Shown here piece after piece: positions 1 through 9,082 of a stretch of DNA of 64,000 nt (the stretch's first letter is position 1; the number at the start of each line of letters is the position of its first letter). Source of the DNA: Desulforamulus aeronauticus DSM 10349 (GTDB taxonomy: Bacteria > Bacillota > Desulfotomaculia > Desulfotomaculales > Desulfotomaculaceae); contig NZ_FRAR01000011.1 in assembly GCF_900142375.1 (NCBI RefSeq), positions 1 to 64,000 of the forward strand, read 5' to 3'. The position numbers and the translations under genes are program-made. The notes below the pieces were generated by a model. That model was not told where the DNA came from, did no database searches, and saw nothing but the letters and a program-made list of their open reading frames with translations.

Positions 1-6
1 AAGATT

Positions 7-122
7 TCTGGTGGCGATACCGGAGGGGGTACACCTGTTCCCATCCCGAACACAGCAGTTAAGCCCTTCAGGGCCGATGGTACTTGGGACGCAAGTCCCT
101 GGGAGAGTAGGTCGTCGCCAGA
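7..122 (+). rRNA. rrf: 5S ribosomal RNA
   Basis: The 5' segment TCTGGTGGCGA pairs with the 3' segment TCGTCGCCAGA to close helix I, and the internal CCGAACACAGCAGTTAAG block is the conserved 5S loop. Its position at the window edge, followed at once by a terminator, means the 16S and 23S genes should lie to the left, outside the window. Ends are placed from the helix and may be off by one or two bases. Confidence 0.95.
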
Positions 123-135
123 GTGATTTTAAAGA

Positions 136-175
136 AAGCCTAGCAGTTAGGATAAACTGCTGGGCTTTTGTTTTT
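136..175 (+). terminator. rRNA operon terminator
   Basis: AAGCCTAGCAGTT and AACTGCTGGGCTT form a strong hairpin followed by TTTTGTTTTT. It directly follows the 5S RNA and would end the rRNA transcript. The 250 bases from here to the next gene hold only a weak imperfect repeat near 306-337 (GGCTAATGGCTAATAACT) and no clear gene. Confidence 0.85.
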
Positions 176-425
176 GCGTGAGGGTAAGTCCAGGGAAGAA
201 AAGAGTCATTGGCTGTCTCGGTCAGGCTCTCGGCTTGACTAGTACAAATATGACAGTTTCTCTAAGCTGCTTTACAGAGAATATAAAGGGTTTAAGAAGA
301 GGGATAAGAGGCTAATGGCTAATAACTAATAGCCTGACCCAAAAGAAATACTCAGAAAGGATATAAGCTAACAACATGGAAATAATATGTAAAATAAGTA
401 GTGTCATGTATAAAGGAGTATTCAT

Positions 426-1247
426 ATGCAGTCGATGAATTTTTTAGCAGTATCTGTAGCTCAGGAACTGAATTTAAATCAATTTGCTAAGCATTTCGGT
501 ATTGAAAAGAAATTCAAGTGGGAAGATACCTTAATTCTTAAGGAACATCAATTAAAAGGTATTTTTAATGATCATCATAATAAGACAGCCTATCTATTTC
601 ATTTTGGTTGTTTAGTGGGCATGAATTGCACTAAACATGATCTTTCCGATTTATACAATTATATAAGCAAAATAGATACCTCTTTAGCTAACAATATAAA
701 TCATTTTAAATACAACGACTCCTATTTGGTAGAAATTAATAGTGATAGAGAATTAGAAGTGCATCATAACTTTATGGTAGCTCCCAGACTCTTGGAACAT
801 TATCCACAAATGATAGCTATTGTTTTAGCAAGGTCGGTAGCTTTGGATAGAATTGAGGAAAATATTGAAAAAGTATCAGATGAAATAGAAAAAATTATTG
901 ATTATTTGGATCATGGTAAATTAAATATTGGCGACGATAAGCTGGCTAAACTATCCGCTCAAGTTCTTCGCTATAAGTACAACACCATTTCCTATGTAAT
1001 GGTATTGGATAAACCAGATATTACTTGGTATAAAGAGGATGCTGAGATTTTATTTATGCAGCTTGCAGAGCTTTTTGAGTTACAAGAAAGGTATGAAAAT
1101 TTACGCCATAAGACAGAGACAATCATGGATATTACGGAAGTATTTACCATACTTACCCATGCTAAAAGAGGTACAAGATTAGAATGGATGATTATAATTT
1201 TAATAGCCTTTGAAATTATTATCTCCTTGGTTGAGAAACTATTTTAA
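426..1247 (+). CDS. RMD1/YagE family (DUF155) membrane protein
   Basis: This 273-residue protein resembles the RMD1/DUF155 family, known from bacteria, yeast and mitochondria but without an established bacterial biochemical role. Supporting features are the central block IAIVLARSVALDRIEENIEK (about 128-147), a long helical middle region and a single C-terminal hydrophobic segment (about 253-270) preceded by RLEWMIIILI, the usual C-terminal anchor of the family. The soluble part therefore precedes one membrane anchor. The ATG at 426 has a GGAG site at 415-418. It is a single gene followed closely by the HD-GYP gene on the same strand, so the two may be co-transcribed. Confidence 0.8.
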   Translation: MQSMNFLAVSVAQELNLNQFAKHFGIEKKFKWEDTLILKEHQLKGIFNDHHNKTAYLFHFGCLVGMNCTKHDLSDLYNYISKIDTSLANNINHFKYNDSYLVEINSDRELEVHHNFMVAPRLLEHYPQMIAIVLARSVALDRIEENIEKVSDEIEKIIDYLDHGKLNIGDDKLAKLSAQVLRYKYNTISYVMVLDKPDITWYKEDAEILFMQLAELFELQERYENLRHKTETIMDITEVFTILTHAKRGTRLEWMIIILIAFEIIISLVEKLF

Positions 1248-1330
1248 GATTTTCTAAGATAAGCCAGACAGGAATTTATTAACAACCAATAGAAATAATG
1301 GTCATTTAAAACTAAGTGAGGTATTTTATA

Positions 1331-2554
1331 ATGACTTTTGAAACTAACTATTACAAGCTTTTAAGTTCTCTTAGTTTAGCTATGGATTTTGGTTCTCAGG
1401 GACTGATGCGTCATCATCAGAGAGTTGCTTTAATTGCATTGCAAATAGGTAAACTTTATGGGCTAAACCAGGACCAATTGAAAAGACTTTTTACTGCTGC
1501 CATTTTACATGACGCTGGCTCCAATACCTGGATGGAAAAGCAACAGTTAATGGATTTTAATACAACCAAGACCCTTGACCATTGTAAAAAAGGCTATCAA
1601 TTATTTTATCAACATCCATTATTTCATAATATTTCGGATATCATATTGTATCATCATGATAGATGGGATGGCCTTTGTAATAGTTCAGGCAGGTCAAAAA
1701 GTGAAATTCCTATTGAAAGTCGTATTATCCACCTAGCGGATCGAATTGATGTATTAGTGCGAGATAATGTCTATATCCTAGATCAAAGGAAACAAATCTG
1801 CCATACTATTAATGCCGAAAGCAAAAAGTTATTAGATCCTTACTTGATAGAAGCCTTTAATGACTTGAGTGAAAGAGAATGTTTCTGGTTGGATCTTCAT
1901 TCAGAATTCATTGACGATGTGCTGGCCCATCATTGCCCGGTAATTACTAAACAGTTAGAAGTACTAGGGGTAATGCCTATAGCACAAACCATGGCTAAGA
2001 TTATTGACTTTAAAAGCCCCTTTACCAGGAAACATTCTGTGGGTGTAGCTGAGGTTTGCCATTTCTTGGCACAAAAAGCTGGTTTTACATCAGATCACTG
2101 TGATATTTTAAAGGTGTCAGGTTTGTTACACGATCTAGGTAAGCTGGGTATACCTGACACAATTCTTGATAAACCAGGAAAATTAACTTCCAGTGAATTC
2201 GATATTATGAAGAGGCATACTTATTACACCTATCACATCCTCAAAATGATAGACGGTTTTGAAACAATTAATCACTATGCTTCTTGCCATCATGAAAAAT
2301 TAAACGGTAGAGGCTATCCTTTTAAGCTAGATGGGAGAGAAATAAAAACAGGCGCAAGGATCGTAGCTGTAGCCGATATATTTATCGCTCTGACAGAAAA
2401 TCGACCTTATAGAAAGGCGATGGAGAAGAAGCAGGTAGTTGAAATTATAGAGAATCAAGCAAAATCCGGCGTAATTGATAAAGAGCTATCAATACTTTTA
2501 CTAACTAACTATGAAGAAGCTCTATGGCTAGACAATACTGTTCATAACAAATGA
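1331..2554 (+). CDS. Tandem HD-domain / HD-GYP phosphohydrolase
   Basis: The protein holds two HD-type domains. The C-terminal one has LLHDLGKLGIPD and then HHEKLNGRGYP, an HD-GYP signature with Asn where Asp is usual, followed by the ADIFIALTENRPYR segment. Proteins with this domain typically hydrolyse cyclic di-GMP. The N-terminal domain (about residues 20-150) keeps AAILHDAG and HHDRWDG but lacks the GYP part, so it may be regulatory. The ATG at 1331 is preferred over a GTG at 1316 because AAGTGAGG (1314-1321) is a ribosome binding site correctly spaced only for the ATG. Activity on c-di-GMP is inferred from the family. Confidence 0.82.
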   Translation: MTFETNYYKLLSSLSLAMDFGSQGLMRHHQRVALIALQIGKLYGLNQDQLKRLFTAAILHDAGSNTWMEKQQLMDFNTTKTLDHCKKGYQLFYQHPLFHNISDIILYHHDRWDGLCNSSGRSKSEIPIESRIIHLADRIDVLVRDNVYILDQRKQICHTINAESKKLLDPYLIEAFNDLSERECFWLDLHSEFIDDVLAHHCPVITKQLEVLGVMPIAQTMAKIIDFKSPFTRKHSVGVAEVCHFLAQKAGFTSDHCDILKVSGLLHDLGKLGIPDTILDKPGKLTSSEFDIMKRHTYYTYHILKMIDGFETINHYASCHHEKLNGRGYPFKLDGREIKTGARIVAVADIFIALTENRPYRKAMEKKQVVEIIENQAKSGVIDKELSILLLTNYEEALWLDNTVHNK

Positions 2555-2597
2555 AAAAATCCTCTACCAAGGTAAAATCTATTGGTAGGGGATTTTT
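2555..2597 (+). terminator. Terminator after HD-GYP gene
   Basis: AAAATCCTCTACCAA pairs with TTGGTAGGGGATTTT (GU pairs allowed) and runs into a short T tract. It closes the DUF155/HD-GYP transcript. Confidence 0.8.
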
Positions 2598-2789
2598 AAA
2601 ACTATTTCTCAAAAGTATATTAAATAGTAAATAAATGGAAATCAAAGCTAGAGTACACAAATAAGAATATATCTAACCAAAAGACAATTATTGGAATTTA
2701 ATAACCCCAAATGGAATATTATGGTATTTGGTTACATGTGTTACACTATCATTGACGCTAGCTTGGCGGCGTTCAGGAGGTGAACTGCT

Positions 2790-3083
2790 ATGAAGTTTGT
2801 CAACCTGAACAAACTAGGTAAGTGGTTAGTCACGATGACGGTAATATTGTCTTTTATGTTTGGCAGCCTGGTAGAGAATAAATTTCAGGTGGTGCAAAAC
2901 GTTCAAGGAGCGGTGGAAAATATACATACCGCTACATTACCGTCCGGCAACAAAATTAAAGAAAGGTTTGATGCCTACTACAAAGAAGCAGAAAAAACTT
3001 ATAATGCGATTAAAATTGGTACAGTTATTAGCATGGCCATTCTTATAAGTTCGCTACCCAAACAAAAAAACCGTGGGCCGTGA
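2790..3083 (+). CDS. Small exported or membrane protein, unknown
   Basis: A 97-residue protein that I do not recognise. It has a basic N-terminus (KLGKWLVTMTV) followed by a hydrophobic segment ending near residue 27, which could be a signal peptide or membrane anchor, a polar middle with KIKERFDAYYKEAEKTY, and a second hydrophobic segment (about 76-90, TVISMAILISSL) with a basic tail. The start is well supported by an AGGAGGTG site at 2777-2784. It stands alone between a terminator and the T-box promoter. Confidence 0.6.
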   Translation: MKFVNLNKLGKWLVTMTVILSFMFGSLVENKFQVVQNVQGAVENIHTATLPSGNKIKERFDAYYKEAEKTYNAIKIGTVISMAILISSLPKQKNRGP

Positions 3084-3127
3084 AGAGGAGGATAAGCTTG
3101 CCCACTTAAAAAAGTTTAAATCCTTTC

Positions 3128-3156
3128 TTGACAAACAAAAGTCTCCTGTGTAAAAT
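3128..3156 (+). promoter_or_regulatory. Promoter of the serine T-box operon
   Basis: TTGACA (3128-3133), a 17-base spacer and TAAAAT (3151-3156) form a near-consensus vegetative promoter. Transcription should start near 3163, just ahead of the T-box leader. Confidence 0.85.
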
Positions 3157-3162
3157 CATTAC

Positions 3163-3470
3163 ATGACAAAGTACATCAAGAAACCCTGAGAAGGGGAAAA
3201 GTAATTTGGGTCTTATCTTGCAGAGAGCTGGTGATAGGTGCGAACCAGTAGATAACACAAATGAATTCCTCCCCAGAGGGGATCTGCCGAAACACAGCGA
3301 GATAAAGAAAAAGTTGTGCATTAGGTGGATACGGGAAGATACCCGTTATAACAATTGAGTGGATTAGAAGGAATTTTTTTCTGATCAACAAGGGTGGCAA
3401 CGCGGGAGAATACCTCTCGTCCCTATCGGACTGATCATCCGTTAGGGGCGGGAGGTTTTTATATTTTCCA
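3163..3470 (+). promoter_or_regulatory. T-box riboswitch leader, probably tRNA-Ser specific
   Basis: The leader has the stem I AG-bulge region GAGAGCTGGTGATAGGTG near 3223, a specifier region GAATTCCTCC near 3262-3271, the T-box core AGGGTGGCAACGCGGG (3391-3406) that pairs with the tRNA acceptor end, and a terminator (3412-3460). In many T-boxes the specifier follows GAAT; here that triplet is TCC, a serine codon, which matches the downstream serine genes. Uncharged tRNA-Ser would favour the antiterminator and allow expression. The specifier assignment is an inference from alignment by eye. Confidence 0.88.
3412..3460 (+). terminator. T-box attenuator terminator
   Basis: CCTCTCGTCCCTA pairs with TAGGGGCGGGAGG and is followed by TTTTTAT. 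The 5' arm lies directly after the T-box core, so tRNA binding and terminator folding are mutually exclusive. Confidence 0.85.
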
Positions 3471-3505
3471 CCCCGGCGGGCAAAAAAATTTTGGAGGGAT
3501 TACAG

Positions 3506-4663
3506 ATGATGAAAGACAAAAAGTATCTCTTGATTCCGGGCCCCACACCAGTTCCGCCTCGGGTGGTAGAAGCCATGTCCCGACCCATCATTGGGCATCG
3601 TAGTGCAGAGTTTCAAACGGTGATGGAAAGGGTTACTGGTAAATTAAAAAAGGTATTTCAGACCGAAAATCATGTTTTCATTCAGGGTAGTTCCGGTACT
3701 GGTGCGTTGGAAGCAGCAGTAGTCAACTTGGTGAATACCGGGGATAAAGTATTGGCCCTGTCTTGCGGTAAATTTGGGGAACGTTTTGCGGAGTTAGCCC
3801 GCATTTACGGCGGAGAAGTAGATTTTGTAGATTTTGGCTGGGGTTATGATATCGACCTAAATGTAGTTAAGAAAAAATTAGAGGCAGATCCAGCCATTAA
3901 AGTTGTGTTTGCCACTCAGAATGAGACATCCACCGGCATTCAAAATGATATTGAAGGATTGGGTAAATTAGTAGCTCAGCATGACGCGGTGCTGGTTGTG
4001 GATGCTGTCAGTGGGTTAGCAGCTATCGATTTAAAAACTGATGAATGGCATGTAGACGTGGTAGTCAGTGGTTCTCAAAAGGCCTTCATGTTGCCGCCGG
4101 GTCTCGCTTTCATTAGCGTAAGCGAAAAGGCCTGGAAAAAAATTGAGCAAAATACCACTCCCAAATATTATTTTGATCTGCTCAAGGCGAAAAAAAATAT
4201 AGCCAAATGGAATACCACCTATACCACTCCTGTTTCTATGGTCTTTGGTTTAGAAGCAGCTTTGGACATGATTCTGGAAGAAGGTTTAGAAAATGTATTT
4301 GCCCGTCATAAGTTGCTGGCAAAAGCAACCCGGGCCGCTATTCAAGGTTTAGGATTAGAACTTTTAGCTCCGGATGAATGTGCCTCCATGGCGGTTACCG
4401 CAGTGCAAGCGCCTATGGTAGTGGATGCCGATACCCTAAGAAAGGTATTACTCAGGGATTATGGAGTTACCTTTGCTGGTGGTCAAGATGCTATGAAGGG
4501 CAAAATATTCCGCATTGCCCATATGGGATATGCAGATAAGTTTGATGTAATTACAGCTATCGCTGCACTGGAAATGGCTCTGGGTAAAGTAGGCTACAAG
4601 GCAGAGCTAGGTGCAGGCGTAAGAGAAGCTCAAATGGTATTTGTAGGAGGGGAACACGCATAA
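3506..4663 (+). CDS. Class V aminotransferase (serine biosynthesis, SerC role)
   Basis: A PLP-dependent fold type I aminotransferase of the alanine-glyoxylate/serine-pyruvate group, with the N-terminal LIPGPTPVPPRV, the Asp of VVDAVSGLAAID and the PLP lysine in VVSGSQKAFMLPPG. It overlaps the start of serA and lies behind a serine T-box, so it probably transaminates 3-phosphohydroxypyruvate in place of a classical SerC. Similar class V aminotransferase/serA pairs occur in other bacteria such as Thermotoga. Two adjacent ATGs (3506, 3509) follow a GGAGGG site at 3493; an upstream TTG at 3491 would sit inside that site and is rejected. Substrate choice is an inference from context. Confidence 0.9.
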   Translation: MMKDKKYLLIPGPTPVPPRVVEAMSRPIIGHRSAEFQTVMERVTGKLKKVFQTENHVFIQGSSGTGALEAAVVNLVNTGDKVLALSCGKFGERFAELARIYGGEVDFVDFGWGYDIDLNVVKKKLEADPAIKVVFATQNETSTGIQNDIEGLGKLVAQHDAVLVVDAVSGLAAIDLKTDEWHVDVVVSGSQKAFMLPPGLAFISVSEKAWKKIEQNTTPKYYFDLLKAKKNIAKWNTTYTTPVSMVFGLEAALDMILEEGLENVFARHKLLAKATRAAIQGLGLELLAPDECASMAVTAVQAPMVVDADTLRKVLLRDYGVTFAGGQDAMKGKIFRIAHMGYADKFDVITAIAALEMALGKVGYKAELGAGVREAQMVFVGGEHA

Positions 4664-6243
4664 TGAAAGTATTGGTAATGGATGGAGTAGCAGAAGAAGG
4701 TCTGGCGCCCTTACGTCGTCAGCAAGATATAGAAGTGGTTATTGGTGAGAAGATGACCGAGGATCAACTGGTAGAAATCATTGGCGAATACGATGCTCTG
4801 ATTGTTCGTAGTGCCACCAAGGTTACTCCCAAGGTGGTGGAGGCAGCCCAAAAGTTAAAGGTAGTTGGCCGGGCTGGTGTGGGTGTAGATAACATCGACC
4901 GCAATGCTTGCACGAATAAAGGTATTGTGGTGGTCAACGCCCCGGATGGTAACACCATTGCCGCCGCAGAACTTACCATGGCCATGATGCTCGGTCTGGC
5001 CAGAAAAGTACCGGCAGCCTGCAATAAGTTAAAGAATGGGTGCTGGGATAAAAAAGCCTTTCTGGGGGTTGAGTTAAGAGGCAAAACCTTGGGCGTGATC
5101 GGACTTGGTCGTATCGGATCGGCTGTGGCCAAACGGGCTCAGGCGATGGAAATGAAAATCATCGCCTTCGATCCCTATATTTCCGAAGAACATGCTAAGA
5201 AAATGGCAGTAGAAATTGTTACCCTCCCAGAATTATTTAAAAGGTCGGATTTCATCACTATTCATATGCCCAAAACCAAAGAAACCTACCATATGATTAA
5301 CAAAGAAGCCTTGGCAATCATGAAGGATGGCGTACGCATTATTAACTGTGCCCGGGGTGGTATTGTAGATGAAGCAGCTCTTTACGAATATATGGTATCT
5401 GGTAAAGTGGCTGGAGCAGCACTGGACGTCTTTGAAACAGAACCTTGCACAGAAAGCCCTTTGATTCGGCTGGATAACTTTATTGCCACCCCTCACCTCG
5501 GTGCATCCACGTTGGAAGCCCAAATTAACGTAGCCGTTGATGTGGCAGAAGAAATTGTGGCAGCCTTGCGGGGAGATCTAGTGAAAAACGCAGTGAATAT
5601 GCCCTCCATGAGTCCCAAACTTTTAGCAAAAATTCGCCCCTTCCTGGATCTGGCCGAAAAGCTGGGCAAGTTCCAAGCCCAGATGCTGAACGGACGGATA
5701 GAGAAGGTTGAAGTTGTCTATAGTGGCGAATTAGCTAGATACGATGTAAACCCCATCACTACGATCTTACTGAAGGGCCTCTTGGATCCCATCCTGCAAG
5801 AAAATGTAAACTTTGTCAATGCCACCTTAGTAGCCCGTAATCGAGGCATTACAGTGGTACAAACAACCACTGAAAATGGTGAAGACTACAATAATCTGAT
5901 TACTGTTAATGTTTACACGGACAAAGGCAGAAGGATGTTAGCTGGCACTCTATTCCAGGGTAATGATATGAGAATTGTTAACATCGATGGTTTCCGGATT
6001 AACGCAGCCACTGTAGGACATATGTTAGTGGTGCCCCACACTGATAAACCGGGTATTGTAGGGAAAGTAGGTACCGTTGTGGGGGACAAAGAAATTAACA
6101 TCGGCGGCATGCAGGTGGGTCGTATTGAACTGGGTGGTACAGCTATCATGGTAATGATGGTAGATAATATTGTTCCCCAGTGTGCACTGGAGGAACTGGC
6201 TAAGATAGATGGAGTATTGGAAGTGAAAATGGTAAGCCTATAA
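4663..6243 (+). CDS. serA: D-3-phosphoglycerate dehydrogenase
   Basis: Catalyses the first step of serine synthesis, oxidation of 3-phosphoglycerate with NAD. The 526-residue length is that of the long bacterial form. Visible parts are the substrate-domain VVGRAGVGVDNID, the NAD-binding GVIGLGRIGSAVAKRA, the catalytic region INCARGGIVDEAAL and PHLGAS, an intervening domain, and a C-terminal ACT domain (HTDKPGIVGKVGTVVGDKEI) that could sense serine. The ATG overlaps the aminotransferase stop codon (TAATG), with AGGAGGGG just before, so the two are translationally coupled and controlled by the same T-box. Confidence 0.96.
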   Translation: MKVLVMDGVAEEGLAPLRRQQDIEVVIGEKMTEDQLVEIIGEYDALIVRSATKVTPKVVEAAQKLKVVGRAGVGVDNIDRNACTNKGIVVVNAPDGNTIAAAELTMAMMLGLARKVPAACNKLKNGCWDKKAFLGVELRGKTLGVIGLGRIGSAVAKRAQAMEMKIIAFDPYISEEHAKKMAVEIVTLPELFKRSDFITIHMPKTKETYHMINKEALAIMKDGVRIINCARGGIVDEAALYEYMVSGKVAGAALDVFETEPCTESPLIRLDNFIATPHLGASTLEAQINVAVDVAEEIVAALRGDLVKNAVNMPSMSPKLLAKIRPFLDLAEKLGKFQAQMLNGRIEKVEVVYSGELARYDVNPITTILLKGLLDPILQENVNFVNATLVARNRGITVVQTTTENGEDYNNLITVNVYTDKGRRMLAGTLFQGNDMRIVNIDGFRINAATVGHMLVVPHTDKPGIVGKVGTVVGDKEINIGGMQVGRIELGGTAIMVMMVDNIVPQCALEELAKIDGVLEVKMVSL

Positions 6244-6256
6244 GAGATGGCATATG

Positions 6257-6301
6257 AAGAGGTTAGCGATGAGATTTTAATGAGTCTCACCCTAGCCTCT
6301 T
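6257..6301 (+). terminator. Hairpin after serA
   Basis: AAGAGGTTAG pairs with CTAGCCTCTT around an inner GAGA/TCTC helix. The following T tract is weak, so this may be a leaky terminator between serA and serS. Confidence 0.5.
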
Positions 6302-6344
6302 ACCCTTATAAAGGAAAAATGCTAAGAAGCTGGTAACCCCTGGT

Positions 6345-6374
6345 TTTACAAAGATGTAAATAGTGTAGTATAAT
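6345..6374 (+). promoter_or_regulatory. Promoter of serS
   Basis: TTTACA (6345-6350), an 18-base spacer and TATAAT (6369-6374). The leader of about 70 bases that follows has no T-box core, so serS does not appear to be T-box controlled from here. Confidence 0.7.
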
Positions 6375-6452
6375 ACTAAAGGTAAATTTTGTACTATTAT
6401 AACAGTTGTACTATTTTTTATACTAATTTACTAGCAATATGGGGGTACTCGT

Positions 6453-7727
6453 ATGTTGGATATAAAATTTGTTCGCAGTAATCCTGAGTTGGTTTTAGAA
6501 GGATTAAAAAAACGTGGTTCAGGCCTATCCTTGGATGAATTTTTAAAGTTGGAAGAAAGCCGTCGGGAAAAACTAGTGGTCGTGGAACAACTGAAAAACA
6601 CTCGTAATGTGGTTTCCCAAGAAATCGGCAAACTAAAAAAAGCCGGACAGGATGCAGAGCAAAAGCAACTGGAAATGAGACAGGCTTCCCAGCAAATCAA
6701 GGATATGGATGATGAAATCCGGGTAATCGAAGAGAAATTGGAACAGATTCTGTTGGCTATTCCGAATCTTCCCCATGAATCTGTACCCGTGGGTAAGGAT
6801 GAACACGATAATGTAGAAATTCGCCGGTGGGGCAAACCCCGTGAATTCAACTTCTCAGCCAAGCCGCATTGGGATCTAGGTGAAGAACTTAATATTTTAG
6901 ATTTTGAACGGGGCGGTAAGGTTACTGGCGCCCGGTTCTCCTTCTACAAAGGGTTGGGAGCCAGATTAGAACGGGCATTGTTTAACTTTATGTTGGATTT
7001 ACATACCCGTGAACATGGCTATACCGAAGTATTTCCGCCCTTTATTGTCAATGCCGATAGCATGGTAGGAACTGGCCAACTGCCTAAATTTGCCGAAGAT
7101 ATGTTTAAGTTGGAAGGACTTAATTATTATCTTATTCCTACGGCCGAAGTGCCGGTAACCAACCTATACCGGGAAGAAATTTTACCTGTTGAACAACTGC
7201 CTATTTATCACTGTGCCTACAGTGCTTGTTTCCGGGCTGAAGCCGGGGCTGCCGGACGGGATACTCGGGGACTGATTCGTCAACATCAATTTAACAAGGT
7301 AGAGCTAGTAAAATTTTCTAAACCAGAGGAATCCTTTGATGAACTGGAACGGCTAACTGAAAATGCAGAAAAGGTTCTGCAAGCTTTAGGGTTACCTTAT
7401 AGGACCATACTGCTTTGCAGTGGAGATATGGGTTTTTCTTCTGCGAAGACCTACGATATAGAAGTATGGTTGCCCAGTTACAATGCCTATAAAGAAATCT
7501 CCTCCTGTAGTAACTTCCTGGACTTCCAGGCCAGACGTGCCAATATTAGGTATCGTCCGGCGGCTAAGGCAAAACCGGAATTTGTTCATACCTTAAATGG
7601 TTCCGGAGTTGCCATTGGTAGAGCATTGTCGGCCATCTTAGAAAATTATCAAGAAGCCGATGGCAGTATTACAGTACCGCCAGTGTTGGTGCCTTATATG
7701 GGTGGAGTGGAAAGAATAACTCTGTAA
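6453..7727 (+). CDS. serS: Seryl-tRNA synthetase
   Basis: Charges tRNA-Ser with serine in the cytoplasm. It has the family length (424 residues), an N-terminal helical arm (about 28-105, rich in Lys/Glu/Gln) that grips the long variable arm of tRNA-Ser, and a class II catalytic core with motif 2 [14 protein letters not shown] and motif 3 [16 protein letters not shown]. The ATG at 6453 is preceded by GGGGG at 6440-6444. Two tRNA-Ser genes follow directly but have their own promoter. Confidence 0.97.
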   Translation: MLDIKFVRSNPELVLEGLKKRGSGLSLDEFLKLEESRREKLVVVEQLKNTRNVVSQEIGKLKKAGQDAEQKQLEMRQASQQIKDMDDEIRVIEEKLEQILLAIPNLPHESVPVGKDEHDNVEIRRWGKPREFNFSAKPHWDLGEELNILDFERGGKVTGARFSFYKGLGARLERALFNFMLDLHTREHGYTEVFPPFIVNADSMVGTGQLPKFAEDMFKLEGLNYYLIPTAEVPVTNLYREEILPVEQLPIYHCAYSACFRAEAGAAGRDTRGLIRQHQFNKVELVKFSKPEESFDELERLTENAEKVLQALGLPYRTILLCSGDMGFSSAKTYDIEVWLPSYNAYKEISSCSNFLDFQARRANIRYRPAAKAKPEFVHTLNGSGVAIGRALSAILENYQEADGSITVPPVLVPYMGGVERITL

Positions 7728-7754
7728 TACCACGAATAGATACTCATAATCGAA

Positions 7755-7783
7755 TTGACAACAGGATATGGCTATGATATACT
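7755..7783 (+). promoter_or_regulatory. Promoter of tRNA-Ser pair
   Basis: TTGACA (7755-7760), a 17-base spacer and TATACT (7778-7783), about 50 bases ahead of the first tRNA. Confidence 0.8.
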
Positions 7784-7834
7784 CTATCTTGCTTGGGAAA
7801 TTGAGATGTCCCAACGCTATACTCCTTCGAGTAT

Positions 7835-7924
7835 GGAGGGATGTCCGAGCGGTTGAAGGAGGCGGTCTTGAAAACCGTTGAACTCTTGCGGGTTCCGTGG
7901 GTTCGAATCCCACTCCCTCCGCCA
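7835..7924 (+). tRNA. tRNA-Ser (anticodon TGA)
   Basis: The acceptor GGAGGGA pairs with TCCCTCC and the CCA end is encoded. The anticodon loop reads CTTGAAA, giving TGA. A long variable arm and GGTTCGAATCC T-arm confirm a serine tRNA. Confidence 0.95.
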
Positions 7925-7940
7925 AGTAAGATAGATCTAC

Positions 7941-8034
7941 GGAGAGCTGGCCGAGTTGGCTGAAGGCGCTCGCCTGCTAAGCGAGTATACGGGGTTAACC
8001 TGTATCGAGGGTTCGAATCCCTCGCTCTCCGCCA
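7941..8034 (+). tRNA. tRNA-Ser (anticodon GCT)
   Basis: The acceptor GGAGAGC pairs with GCTCTCC followed by an encoded GCCA. The anticodon loop CTGCTAA gives GCT, reading AGC/AGU. It has the long variable arm of the class and lies 16 bases after the previous tRNA-Ser, so the two share a transcript. Confidence 0.95.
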
Positions 8035-8040
8035 AAATAA

Positions 8041-8070
8041 AAACCGTTAGCGTAAAGCTAACGGTTTTTT
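8041..8070 (+). terminator. Terminator, shared by convergent transcripts
   Basis: AAACCGTTAGC and GCTAACGGTTT form a perfect stem followed by TTT. It ends the tRNA-Ser transcript. The convergent minus-strand CBS gene stops inside it (8058), where A-rich flanks make it usable in both directions. Confidence 0.88.
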
Positions 8071-8798
8071 AGTTCCTCCATTTTTTGTGTTAACAATTGA
8101 ATTACTTGTAAGTAATGGATGGACCCTCTCATACACCCATTTTCATCTACCACAGGTAGAGCGGAGAGTTTTTTTGTAAGCATTTTATTGGCCACAGAGG
8201 TAATATTTTCTCCGAACCGAACATATTCCTCAGGCGCATAAACACGATCTTTTTTTACTTCTCGTATCGTTTCTAAATCTCGGTCACACTCTTGGGATTC
8301 ACAATAGCTTTTAAAGCCCCGTAAAAAAGAATCCATGGTGATAAAACCGATTGGTTTACCATCTGGTGATACATCAGAAATAATGTAATCCTCTGTTAGT
8401 TGTCGGTATACCTCGGCATTATATAAGGGTATTTGCCCTTTTTCATTAGCAACTAATTTTACGCCATCTGTGCCCGGCGTAATTTCCTTTTCTGATATGC
8501 CCACATCAATTTGTAGCTGATCCTTATTAAATAGTAAGCGAAAACTAGACTGAAAAATCATCACCAAACAAATGATGGAGAAAACCATTACACAAAGAAG
8601 TATTTTAAACATAGAATCATGTATCACATTGATTAGCTGGATTATATGATCAGGCGATATCTGTAGGTTGTTAAGGTTATAATCCAGTTGATAGATAGGC
8701 AGATGAATAGTCGTGTAAAAGAAGCCATAGATAAATAATAAAATACAAAGTACAGACAAAAATGCCATGGTAGAATTATCCGGTTTTTTAAGATTCAA
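8058..8798 (-). CDS. Membrane protein with CBS domain pair
   Basis: A 246-residue protein with two N-terminal membrane segments (about 10-30 and 58-82) and a cytoplasmic C-terminal region with two CBS-like repeats: YRQLTEDYIISDVSPDGKPI and, later, VANKMLTKKLSALPVVDENG. CBS pairs usually bind adenosine nucleotides and regulate a partner domain, but no enzyme or channel domain is present, so the partner is unknown. GGGGGAAAG lies upstream of the ATG on the minus strand. It stands alone between tRNA clusters. The function is not established. Confidence 0.7.
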   Translation of the reverse strand: MNLKKPDNSTMAFLSVLCILLFIYGFFYTTIHLPIYQLDYNLNNLQISPDHIIQLINVIHDSMFKILLCVMVFSIICLVMIFQSSFRLLFNKDQLQIDVGISEKEITPGTDGVKLVANEKGQIPLYNAEVYRQLTEDYIISDVSPDGKPIGFITMDSFLRGFKSYCESQECDRDLETIREVKKDRVYAPEEYVRFGENITSVANKMLTKKLSALPVVDENGCMRGSIHYLQVIQLLTQKMEELKNR

Positions 8799-8850
8799 TT
8801 ACTTTCCCCCACAGTCAGCAAATAAATTTTTCTCTAACAATTAATAACAG

Positions 8851-8880
8851 TTGATTTTAGTGTAACATTTGTTATATAAT
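8851..8880 (+). promoter_or_regulatory. Promoter of first tRNA-Arg
   Basis: TTGATT (8851-8856), an 18-base spacer and TATAAT (8875-8880), about 70 bases before the tRNA. Confidence 0.65.
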
Positions 8881-8950
8881 AAACTTCGCGGCAGGGATAA
8901 CTTGTTGCGTTAAAGTTGTTTACTGCAGTATATGCTTACCAGCAGAATAT

Positions 8951-9027
8951 GTGCCCGTGGCTCAATTGGATAGAGCACCTGACTACGGATCAGGAGGTTA
9001 GGGGTTCGAGTCCCTTCGGGCACGCCA
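8951..9027 (+). tRNA. tRNA-Arg (anticodon ACG), copy 1
   Basis: The acceptor GTGCCCG pairs with CGGGCAC, CCA is encoded, and the anticodon loop CTACGGA gives ACG. A34 of this tRNA is the known target of TadA, whose gene lies at 12.9 kb. Confidence 0.95.
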
Positions 9028-9035
9028 TTTAATTA

Positions 9036-9064
9036 TTGACTTTTGGTATAAACTGTGATATTAT
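9036..9064 (+). promoter_or_regulatory. Promoter of second tRNA-Arg
   Basis: TTGACT (9036-9041), a 17-base spacer and TATTAT (9059-9064). The second copy of the duplicated tRNA therefore has its own promoter. Confidence 0.65.
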
Positions 9065-9082
9065 TCTCATTGCTTTGAATAT

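Noticed and set aside
6375-6452. T-box leader for serS
   Set aside because: The interval has a promoter and short leader but no GGGTGGCAACGCGGG-like core or terminator.
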